From Candidatus Peregrinibacteria bacterium (GTDB lineage Bacteria > Patescibacteriota > Gracilibacteria > Peribacterales > Peribacteraceae), in contig JACRIG010000109.1 of NCBI GenBank assembly GCA_016215715.1, positions 1 to 6,519 of the forward strand: a stretch of DNA of 6,519 nucleotides, read 5' to 3'. Both the position numbers and the translations under genes were made by a program. Each line of letters opens with the position of its first letter. Within the stretch, counting starts at the first letter, position 1. This document shows, piece after piece, positions 1-5,545 of the stretch. A model generated the notes under the pieces. The model saw nothing but the letters and a program-made list of their open reading frames with translations, ran no database searches and had not been told where the DNA came from.

Positions 1-319
1 AACCCGACATCTGTCCGCGGATGACGAGGCCGCTGCCGGTGATGCTTCCATTGACGTAAATGCCCTTTGTGAACGTGAAGCGGCTGGTAGTGCGATCATA
101 AAAGAGTTTCTCATTGAGTGACTGCCCGAAGCGGATTTCAATGTTTGTCGTTGAGTCACCCTCATCAATTGTATTAAAGGATTCTGTATTCACGAGCATC
201 GTCGGATTCCATGAGGAAGCGGCAAGCGCACTGTCCGAAAGCAGCGGGAAGAGTATCGTCGCAATGGCGACGGATGCGGTGATGCGCATGCCCTGCCGTG
301 AATGGATAAAAGTGTTCAT
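1..319 (-). CDS. Secreted surface protein, N-terminal 106 residues (partial)
   Basis: The frame is open from an ATG at 319-317 to the window edge, so only the N-terminus is visible. Residues 1-33 form a signal peptide: a short basic start, a hydrophobic core at about 12-32, and an Ala-Leu-Ala cleavage site before Ala34. The mature part, residues about 52-97, has the pattern D-S-T-T-N, I-x-F-G, L-x-Y-D, R-F-x-F and V-x-G-x-I-T-x-S-G. This matches residues about 552-600 of the large envelope protein encoded at 401-2998, so the two share a module. An alternative start is Met11 (289-287), which would give a shorter signal peptide. No Shine-Dalgarno site precedes either start. A promoter 26 nt upstream of Met1 favours the longer form and makes this a separate transcription unit from the upstream gene. 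The function is unknown; a role as an extracellular structural or adhesive protein is inferred. Confidence 0.8.
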   Translation of the reverse strand, partial: MNTFIHSRQGMRITASVAIATILFPLLSDSALAASSWNPTMLVNTESFNTIDEGDSTTNIEIRFGQSLNEKLFYDRTTSRFTFTKGIYVNGSITGSGLVIRGQMSG

Positions 320-344
320 GTATGTGTGTGAAAGGTTTCAAGAC

Positions 345-373
345 ATCATAGCAGAAATAGACGTGAAGTACAA
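345..373 (-). promoter_or_regulatory. Sigma70-type extended -10 promoter for the secreted protein at 1-319
   Basis: On the minus strand, TTGTAC (373-368) and TATGAT (350-345) are separated by exactly 17 bp. TGC directly precedes the -10 box, giving an extended -10 (TGnTATGAT). A start about 7 nt downstream would leave a leader of roughly 19 nt before the ATG at 319. The leader has no Shine-Dalgarno sequence. Confidence 0.6.
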
Positions 374-378
374 GGGTT

Positions 379-413
379 AAAAGATGTCTATCCGGAGAGC
401 TTATTGCTTCTCC
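379..413 (-). terminator. Possible weak intrinsic terminator after the envelope protein gene
   Basis: In the minus-strand transcript, GGAG(A)AGC can pair with GCTCTCC around an AATAA loop (413-394). That is 7 base pairs with one bulged A, and the TAA stop of the gene lies in the loop. Only a four-U run follows, about 11 nt further on (382-379), so termination would be partial at best. Confidence 0.3.
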
Positions 414-2998
414 AGCGTTGTGTAATTGAGCCGGATATCGCCGATGTGCATCTGGAAATCGTTTTTAGCGTACACACGCAGACGCATCATAAACTCACTG
501 CCTGCAGTCCACGTGGGTGAACCGGAGAATTCAATGTGCGTCGTTGCCCAGCCGGTGGAGGTGAGGTTCGTTACCGACCCCGAAAGGGAGACGGGGTTGC
601 CATTCGTGTCATACACCTGCACATCGGCCTTGTTGTTCGCCGCGTCGCCCGAGGTGGACCGGTAGGCAAGCGTGATGCCGTCGCGCCACTTCGTGAAGTC
701 CGGCGGCAGCGTCGCGCGGACGAGCAGGTCGTAATCCTGCAATGACGACCGGGAACTGGCCCATGCATAATAGTTCTTTAATGTGCTGTTATCCGTCGTG
801 ACGGAAAGCTGCCCGACGTTATCCGAGGCATCCGCCTGATACGCCACGCTGTCGTACGCCGGATGCAGCACCTGCAGTCCCGCCTCCTCACGATCATCAC
901 TGAGCGGCGCTCTGCGATCGATAATGGTCTGGACCGAGCCGGCCGACGTCGTCACCTGAGCGAGGGGGATAAAGCTCTTGTCATTCGGGAAGCCTCCCGT
1001 GACTTTGATGAGACCTCCCGTCTGGGTGAAAAAGAGATACGTCGTTACATTGCCCGGAAGCGGGACAGACCCGCTGCCCGTAAAGTGCACGATGTTCCCG
1101 TTGATGCGGTACGTGCCCGCGCCGATCTTCACATTGAGGCCTCCGCCGGAGAACACCTTCAGAGAACCGGTTCCGTCCATTGCCGTGACACCGACGCCGT
1201 TAATTTTCCCCGTGACGGTGAGGTCGCCCTGCACATGAAGACTGGCATTGAACTGGAAGCGCATTTTCTGCATATCGTAACTCAGCGTCTTGGCCAGGGT
1301 TTTCCCAAAGGTGAGAGCAATGGAATTTGTCGCAGAGTCGTCATTATTAATGGTGAACGTATTTTGATTTGTTGCCCCCGGCACCGCACTGACCGGAATC
1401 ACTCCGCCGCTCCCGAGCACCATGATGGAGCCGCTGCCCGTCCCCGTGTCACGCGCATCAAGCTTGTCGGCATTGAGTGCAAACGGAACGGAAAGAATAG
1501 CAGAACGATCGACGGCGCCGTCCCCCGGGTCGACATCCAGAAGCTCGTACGTCGTTGCAGGTTCTGACACCGGTTTGACCTCAACCTGCAGATAGAGACC
1601 CAGAAGGGTACTGGTCGGCATCGATGAAAAATTGGGGAGAGGGACGACGGACCCCATCTGCAGCGAGAAGAAGCCTTTGCCGTCGGGCACAACCGTCTGC
1701 ACTTCCTGCCAGCCCACAAAGTTTGGCGCGCCGGTATTGATGGATCCGGAACCGGCGTCTGTCGGGAGGGCATCCGGACTCTTCCAGTAGCTGAAACGGA
1801 TATTCACGGGGAATGCGATGGGCTGGCCCAGAGCGTTGAGGAGATGACCGTTGTAAATATGCTTCTGCGGTACGGTGGGAGCGGCCGATGCCTGCGGGCT
1901 GAGTGGCAGCGTGCAAGAGAGGAATGCAATGAGAGTGAGAAGAGCGACGGAGCGGCCGCGCGCACGCGTCGCCTTCCTGCGCCTGCGGGCGGATGCACGC
2001 CGGCGCGGAGCAGTGACGAAGTGTGTAAAGAAGAGGATGCGCGCTTTTTCAAGGAGAATGCTGAGGATGAGAACGCCTGTCACAATCCATGGCAGGAGAG
2101 AAACGACGCGGGAGAAGCCGCCGCCGGTCAGTGCCGCTGCGAGCGTGGCAAGCCCGCTCTCTGCAACCGGATTTCCGTTCAGGAGACTGGCGACGGGTGA
2201 GGGACGCTGGATGACGCGCCGACCGGGGCGCACCGAGACAGACGGGGCCCGTGAAAGATTCGATGGCGCCTGTGCCGCGGGTGCCGGAGAGCGTGCGGGG
2301 GAGAAGAACTGCGATGTTTTTGCCGCGGGACCCGTTGCAGCCGGTGATTTGTTTGCAGCGGGTTTGAGTCCGGCTCTCGGCGGTCTCACGGGTGATATGA
2401 GTCCGGCCGGCGGTGCGATTCCCGGCTTCGCCGCAGCAATCGGCGCAGGGCCCATTCCTTTCGGCGCGGTCATCTTCGGTGCAGTCTGCTGCGCATTGAC
2501 GGAGGGTCTCGCTGCGGCAGTCGGGGTAGGGGCGGCGCCTCTTGGAGCCGTGACTTTTGGTGCAGCGGCTTTCGGCGCAGCTCTCGCAACGGTAGCAGCA
2601 ACGGCGGACGTCGTTCTCCTGCTGGGAGTTCCTCCGGCGCCGGTGCCGTTTCCGCCGCCGCCCGGGGCGGGCGCCGACTGGCCGCCGCCAGGCAGGCGCG
2701 GCGCGAGGTTCCAGTCCGGAATAGAACCTGCCCCGTCGCCGTCGGCTATATCCGGCGGATTGGCGCTGATCTGGAAATGCGCACCGAGGAGCGCTGCATT
2801 CGTAGTCCATGTGAGGCCGCCCTCGAGTGCAAAATGAGCCGACGTGCTTGCTGTATGCAGACTGTCGTCCGGACTTCCGCCGAAGAACCGGTACGAGGGG
2901 CTGGCCGCGGCGTGCGCAGACAGTGGCCCCGCCGCGAGTCCCGCGATGATGGTCGCAAGTGAGAGCATGGTGCCGATGCGGGCGAAGACGTTTCTCAT
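401..2998 (-). CDS. Large envelope protein with two signal-like segments and a cationic stalk
   Basis: This 865-aa protein has two halves. Residues 1-30 are a signal peptide (Ala-His-Ala cleavage). Residues 33-100 are a small exported domain. Residues 101-295 are a Gly/Ala/Pro-rich stalk with about 22 Lys/Arg; there is no Asp or Glu from 96 to 279. A hydrophobic membrane segment at about 298-325 and an Arg/Lys cluster at 331-349 follow. Residues 350-372 then look like a second signal peptide ending Ala-Ser-Ala. The remainder (373-865) is beta-rich: a 'YNGHLLNALGQP' module near 382-393, a repeat-type module at about 545-602 shared with the neighbouring secreted protein, and a C-terminal beta-sandwich-like region at about 705-862. 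The start is set by the ATGA overlap with the upstream HTH gene; there is no Shine-Dalgarno site, so coupling is likely. The function is unknown; surface display or adhesion is inferred. It may be a fusion of two secreted proteins. Confidence 0.85.
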   Translation of the reverse strand: MRNVFARIGTMLSLATIIAGLAAGPLSAHAAASPSYRFFGGSPDDSLHTASTSAHFALEGGLTWTTNAALLGAHFQISANPPDIADGDGAGSIPDWNLAPRLPGGGQSAPAPGGGGNGTGAGGTPSRRTTSAVAATVARAAPKAAAPKVTAPRGAAPTPTAAARPSVNAQQTAPKMTAPKGMGPAPIAAAKPGIAPPAGLISPVRPPRAGLKPAANKSPAATGPAAKTSQFFSPARSPAPAAQAPSNLSRAPSVSVRPGRRVIQRPSPVASLLNGNPVAESGLATLAAALTGGGFSRVVSLLPWIVTGVLILSILLEKARILFFTHFVTAPRRRASARRRRKATRARGRSVALLTLIAFLSCTLPLSPQASAAPTVPQKHIYNGHLLNALGQPIAFPVNIRFSYWKSPDALPTDAGSGSINTGAPNFVGWQEVQTVVPDGKGFFSLQMGSVVPLPNFSSMPTSTLLGLYLQVEVKPVSEPATTYELLDVDPGDGAVDRSAILSVPFALNADKLDARDTGTGSGSIMVLGSGGVIPVSAVPGATNQNTFTINNDDSATNSIALTFGKTLAKTLSYDMQKMRFQFNASLHVQGDLTVTGKINGVGVTAMDGTGSLKVFSGGGLNVKIGAGTYRINGNIVHFTGSGSVPLPGNVTTYLFFTQTGGLIKVTGGFPNDKSFIPLAQVTTSAGSVQTIIDRRAPLSDDREEAGLQVLHPAYDSVAYQADASDNVGQLSVTTDNSTLKNYYAWASSRSSLQDYDLLVRATLPPDFTKWRDGITLAYRSTSGDAANNKADVQVYDTNGNPVSLSGSVTNLTSTGWATTHIEFSGSPTWTAGSEFMMRLRVYAKNDFQMHIGDIRLNYTTLEKQ
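2402..2563 (-). repeat. Imperfect 81-bp tandem repeat encoding a 27-aa stalk unit
   Basis: Residues 146-172 and 173-199 of the envelope protein are two adjacent 27-aa units. Both begin A-P-K-x-T-A-P-(R/K)-G and continue with P-x-P-x-A-A-A-(R/K)-P. About half the positions are identical. This suggests the stalk grew by duplication of an 81-bp unit. Confidence 0.6.
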
Positions 2999-3603
2999 GA
3001 AGGCAATCCCGAAAGCGGGGAGGGAGGCGGGAAGAGAGAGGGTTGTATCTGTGATGCGTCAGAAATCCTGAGTGCGTCCGCCCTGTGTGTGCTCGTGAAC
3101 GACGCATCGTCGTCGCGCTCTCCGGAAAGTGTCTGACGCTTCGCGCGGTGCGAAGGCGTGTCCGCAAAGAAAAATCCGTAACGCCCGATGACGCGCCCGA
3201 TGGCAGAGACAGAGAGGGAGACACCGTGCTGCTCAGCAAGCATCTTCTGCACCTGCACCTTGCCCATCACCGGATGGTCGTTGCGGATCTGACGGATCAG
3301 TTCAACCGCACGCGCGTCAGTCTGCGACTGTCTGACGGTATGCGGACAACGTGAATGGTCTTCGAGAGAGAGGGGATTTTTTGCGTCGAAGCGCTCTGCC
3401 CACCGCACGAACGTCGAACGCGCGATGGCGAAGTGACGGCAGGTGAGACTCACGTTACCGCCGTGCTCGAGCGCAAATAAAAACCACTTCAGCCGATGCA
3501 CAGCGTCGTCACTCAACTCAAGCCCGTCACCGGCACGCAGCATCCGGCGCACGTCCTGCAGTCGCGCGCGGAGTATCCCGTCGGAGTGTGAGTGTCTGTT
3601 CAC
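2995..3603 (-). CDS. Helix-turn-helix protein resembling a transposase DNA-binding region without DDE domain
   Basis: This 202-aa protein carries two helix-turn-helix regions in the order seen at the N-terminus of IS481/IS3-type transposases. The first is at about residues 49-72 (G-N-V-S to R-W-A-E-R-F). A linker with L-E-D-H-S-R-C-P-H follows, then a second region at about 92-144 ending S-A-I-G-R-V-I-G-R-Y-G-F. In those transposases the DDE/rve catalytic domain would come next. Here the protein ends instead with a 58-residue polar, then Pro-rich, tail, so it cannot be an active transposase. The GTG at 3603 is used because it is the first start in frame downstream of the promoter; Met21 (3543-3541) is an alternative. 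No Shine-Dalgarno site is visible, and the leader is A-rich. The TGA stop overlaps the ATG of the envelope protein gene (ATGA). A role as a DNA-binding regulator of its own operon is inferred. A remnant of a decayed insertion sequence is the alternative. Confidence 0.8.
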   Translation of the reverse strand: MNRHSHSDGILRARLQDVRRMLRAGDGLELSDDAVHRLKWFLFALEHGGNVSLTCRHFAIARSTFVRWAERFDAKNPLSLEDHSRCPHTVRQSQTDARAVELIRQIRNDHPVMGKVQVQKMLAEQHGVSLSVSAIGRVIGRYGFFFADTPSHRAKRQTLSGERDDDASFTSTHRADALRISDASQIQPSLFPPPSPLSGLPS

Positions 3604-3644
3604 GTGATTGTTTGTGTGTTTTTTTTCTTTCCAAAACCATAACT

Positions 3645-3673
3645 ATTATAACAGACGGAAGCTACCGTGTCTA
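3645..3673 (-). promoter_or_regulatory. Strong sigma70-type promoter of the HTH/envelope protein operon
   Basis: On the minus strand, TAGACA (3673-3668) and a perfect TATAAT (3650-3645) are separated by exactly 17 bp. TGT precedes the -10 box, so it is also an extended -10 promoter. Transcription would start near 3638, giving a leader of about 35 nt with a run of eight A (3626-3619) and no Shine-Dalgarno site at a useful distance from the GTG at 3603. Confidence 0.75.
3653..3672. promoter_or_regulatory. Imperfect dyad in the promoter spacer, candidate operator
   Basis: Between and overlapping the -35 and -10 boxes, ACGG (3655-3658) pairs with CCGT (3665-3668) around a central AGCT. AGAC (3653-3656) is also repeated inverted as GTCT (3669-3672). 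A protein bound here would block RNA polymerase. The HTH protein encoded immediately downstream is the obvious candidate, but this is inference. Confidence 0.35.
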
Positions 3674-3677
3674 TGAG

Positions 3678-3686
3678 TTATCCACA
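3678..3686 (+). promoter_or_regulatory. Single consensus DnaA box
   Basis: TTATCCACA is an exact match to the DnaA box consensus TTATNCACA. It lies 5 bp upstream of the -35 box of the HTH operon promoter. No second box was found in the surrounding AT-rich DNA, so it is better read as a possible regulatory site, or chance, than as part of an origin. Confidence 0.35.
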
Positions 3687-3721
3687 TGATTCCGGACTTT
3701 TCTCTTTGAGCAGAATCAAGA

Positions 3722-3772
3722 GCAAAAAGACCTGCTCACTTTTGATGAAGTATATCTATATGATCTTTTTGC
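3722..3772. repeat. 9-bp inverted repeat with 33-nt spacing
   Basis: GCAAAAAGA (3722-3730) is repeated inverted as TCTTTTTGC (3764-3772). The spacing is too wide for a typical terminator. The arms could bind a dimeric protein or form a weak stem. Confidence 0.35.
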
Positions 3773-3781
3773 ATTATAGCA
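3773..3781 (-). promoter_or_regulatory. Possible second extended -10 element (TGCTATAAT)
   Basis: On the minus strand TGCTATAAT is a perfect extended -10, pointing toward the HTH operon about 130 bp upstream of the main promoter. No reasonable -35 hexamer lies at 16-18 bp. It could be a second start, or simply a product of AT-rich sequence. Confidence 0.3.
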
Positions 3782-3837
3782 ATTTTTAGGGAGAAAATAC
3801 GCTGAAAACAGGCCTGAAATCTGATCACTTCATTATG

Positions 3838-3865
3838 GATTTTTGTTTCTATAAAGACAAAAATC
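3838..3865. repeat. Perfect 9-bp AT-rich hairpin
   Basis: GATTTTTGT (3838-3846) is followed after 10 nt by its exact reverse complement ACAAAAATC (3857-3865). The stem is AT-rich and no T run follows on either strand, so it is not a standard intrinsic terminator. A protein-binding site or a structural element is possible. Confidence 0.45.
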
Positions 3866-4468
3866 TGAATGTCATGTTTTGACGACTCTGTCGGAGTGGA
3901 TGCAGGCGAACATTTGACAAATATATGATAATGTCTAAGGAATGGGCAAGCGCGGAGAAACGCCGCGATTCTTCTGAACTTCGCCGGTCTCCTCTCAAAG
4001 AACGGAAACGCGCCTGTATTCGTCGTGACATGAGCGTATGTAACGGAGCTTCCCTTGATTTTCTCAGAAGTGCATCAGATTGATTTTCTTCCGGAAGCCT
4101 CTTCCTCCGTCTTTGAGCGTCGGGCGTCCTGCATCACCTGTATCTGAACTTTTCTTTCCCATACAACGTTTATTTTCCGTCCGGGATCATACGGAGAAAA
4201 AGGTTACAAAAAAATCACTTTGCACTCCGTCTCTGACAAACTACACCGTCCTGTACACGCTGCTTCGTGCGCGCAGAAGGCGCTGCGAACTGTCGCGCAT
4301 GATTCTGAACATCGGTTATGAACGCAGGAACAAATGCGACAACGTTCTAAAAAATGCGCAAGGAATTGCTGTGCATCTTCATGAACTTCTCGTCTGCCCT
4401 GTGAAGGAACGCAGTAATCGAAGTGACAGGAGGATCACACCGCATGTCTGTGAACCTGCATCATCTTC

Positions 4469-4498
4469 TTGTGGGAAGTTCTGCTTCTTTGCTACCAT
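4469..4498 (+). promoter_or_regulatory. Tentative promoter for the SLH protein gene
   Basis: TTGTGG (4469-4474) and TACCAT (4493-4498) are 18 bp apart, and TGC precedes the -10 box. Both hexamers are poor matches. If used, transcription would start about 3 nt before the ATG at 4508 and the message would be nearly leaderless, which would fit the lack of a Shine-Dalgarno site. No better candidate was found upstream. Confidence 0.2.
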
Positions 4499-4507
4499 GA
4501 GACAGTT

Positions 4508-5539
4508 ATGCAGCTTTTGCCATCTGTGCGCCCCGGGCTGATTATTTCCCTTTCGCTCTGTCTGGCCCCGATTGGGGCATTAGCTCAGGTCGTTCCTTCC
4601 TTTACGGATGTGCCTGAGACGCACGGTGCCTTCAACGCGGTCGAGTACCTGAAGGAGAAGGGGATACTCAGCGGATACAGCGACGGGACATTCCGTCCGG
4701 ACACGAAAGTGAACCGTGCTGAAGCTGTGAAGATTATCGTCAATGCCGCCGTGGGTGCGGAGACCATTGCGGCCTTTAAGGCAAAGAGCGTGTTCACGGA
4801 CGTTCCCGACGACGCATGGTTCATTTCCTTCGTTGAGTACGCCCGCCAGACGCTCGGCATCATCGATGGCCCACCGAAGAAGACGCAATTTTTCCCGTCC
4901 CAGCCGGTGAAGAAAGCGGAGTTTCTGAAAATGCTGCTGCTCGCAAAAAAAATCGACGCGTCAGCCGCCTTCAGTGACCTGAGTGGTCCTCTCGGAGATG
5001 TGAATAATCCCGCGGACTGGCTCTACCCCTACGTCCGCTACGCGATTGCCTCGTCGATGATCATGGCCGATGATGCGGGGATGCTCCACCCCGGTAATGA
5101 ACTGACGCGCAGTGAGGTGGCGCTCATTCTGTTCCGCCTCGAGATGTACCGGGAGCAGCGCCGCACGCAGGCGCTCCTGACGGAAACCGAAGCGGAGATT
5201 GCGCATGTCCTGAGTTTCCTCGAGGCGAAAGCGCCGGACCGCGCGTTCATGGCGTCCAATCGGTCACTCATCGCGGCGCGGGGGGCGCTGCTCAGTAAAC
5301 CTGACGAAGGCATTGTGAAGGGTGCGGTGAAAACGGCAGAGGGTTTCCAGACGCTTGTGCGCGCCTATCAGGCCGGCGTCGAAGGACGGTTGCCTGATGT
5401 CCTGCAACTCACGAGCGACGCATGGCATCTGGCCGAGAAAGCGAAGGCCTTCGCCCCGAGTCTCGAACCGGTCGCCGTCCAGATGCAGACCATCGCGAGC
5501 AGCATGGCGGATGAGGCGAGAGGATTGCAGAAGAAATAA
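4508..5539 (+). CDS. Exported protein with three S-layer homology (SLH) domains
   Basis: The protein is 343 aa from the ATG at 4508. Residues 1-26 form a signal peptide (hydrophobic 11-25, Ala-Leu-Ala before Gln27). Three SLH domains follow at about 31-82, 94-149 and 154-214. Each opens with an F-(T/S)-D motif and ends with a form of the TRAE motif: N-R-A-E (69-72), K-K-A-E (135-138) and T-R-S-E (200-203). SLH triplets normally bind secondary cell-wall polymer or an equivalent envelope glycan and anchor the protein to the surface. The second copy has Lys in place of the motif Arg. Residues 215-343 are predicted mostly helical, with no recognised domain. This start puts the signal peptide at the N-terminus; a TTG at 4469 would add 13 residues ahead of it. 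The stop abuts the topA stop. The envelope role is well supported; the job of the helical part is unknown. Confidence 0.9.
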   Translation: MQLLPSVRPGLIISLSLCLAPIGALAQVVPSFTDVPETHGAFNAVEYLKEKGILSGYSDGTFRPDTKVNRAEAVKIIVNAAVGAETIAAFKAKSVFTDVPDDAWFISFVEYARQTLGIIDGPPKKTQFFPSQPVKKAEFLKMLLLAKKIDASAAFSDLSGPLGDVNNPADWLYPYVRYAIASSMIMADDAGMLHPGNELTRSEVALILFRLEMYREQRRTQALLTETEAEIAHVLSFLEAKAPDRAFMASNRSLIAARGALLSKPDEGIVKGAVKTAEGFQTLVRAYQAGVEGRLPDVLQLTSDAWHLAEKAKAFAPSLEPVAVQMQTIASSMADEARGLQKK

Positions 5540-5545
5540 TTATTT
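5534..5545. repeat. 12-bp palindrome spanning the two convergent stop codons
   Basis: AAATAATTATTT is a perfect palindrome. Its halves contain the TAA of the SLH gene (5537-5539) and the TAA of topA (5542-5540), so no base separates the genes. No GC-rich terminator hairpin lies at the junction, although a T run follows on the plus strand and an A-rich stretch precedes it. Confidence 0.7.

Larger units (their letters stand above)
3604..4507. other. Long divergent intergenic region, AT-rich in its left half, no convincing gene
   Basis: This stretch separates the minus-strand HTH operon from the plus-strand SLH gene. The part from about 3605 to 3930 is much richer in A+T than the flanking genes; 3721-3780 is about one-third G+C. 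It holds the operon promoter, a dyad, one DnaA box, a second possible -10 box and two AT-rich inverted repeats. From about 3930 to 4507 only short or poorly supported frames occur, including a 50-codon plus-strand frame at 3931-4083. No tRNA or rRNA signature was seen. Confidence 0.7.

Noticed and set aside
1875..2837. A 320-codon plus-strand frame with Gly/Ala-rich translation
   Set aside because: It is the antisense shadow of the low-complexity stalk of the envelope protein; GC-rich repeats on one strand keep the other strand free of stops.
2049..3239. A 396-codon minus-strand frame overlapping two genes
   Set aside because: It is an alternative frame across the HTH and envelope protein genes, Arg/Ser-rich with no domain, while the genes it overlaps have clear signal peptide and HTH features.
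2995..3603. A complete insertion sequence
   Set aside because: No DDE catalytic domain, terminal inverted repeats or target-site duplications could be found around the HTH gene.
3678..3870. Replication origin next to the DnaA box
   Set aside because: Only one DnaA box is present, no dnaA or dnaN gene is in view, and the AT-rich stretch is explained as well by a divergent promoter region.
3914..3933. TTGACA followed by TATGATAAT on the plus strand as a promoter
   Set aside because: The -10-like sequence lies only a few bases after the TTGACA. At 17 bp spacing neither hexamer has a partner.
4080..4541. A 153-codon plus-strand frame starting with TTG
   Set aside because: It has no recognisable domain, a random-looking Cys/Arg-rich composition, no Shine-Dalgarno site, and it overlaps the start of the well-supported SLH gene.
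4508..4590. Lipoprotein signal for the SLH protein (Cys18)
   Set aside because: The residues before Cys18 are Leu-Ser-Leu, which does not fit the lipobox, whereas a good Ala-Leu-Ala cleavage site follows at 24-26.
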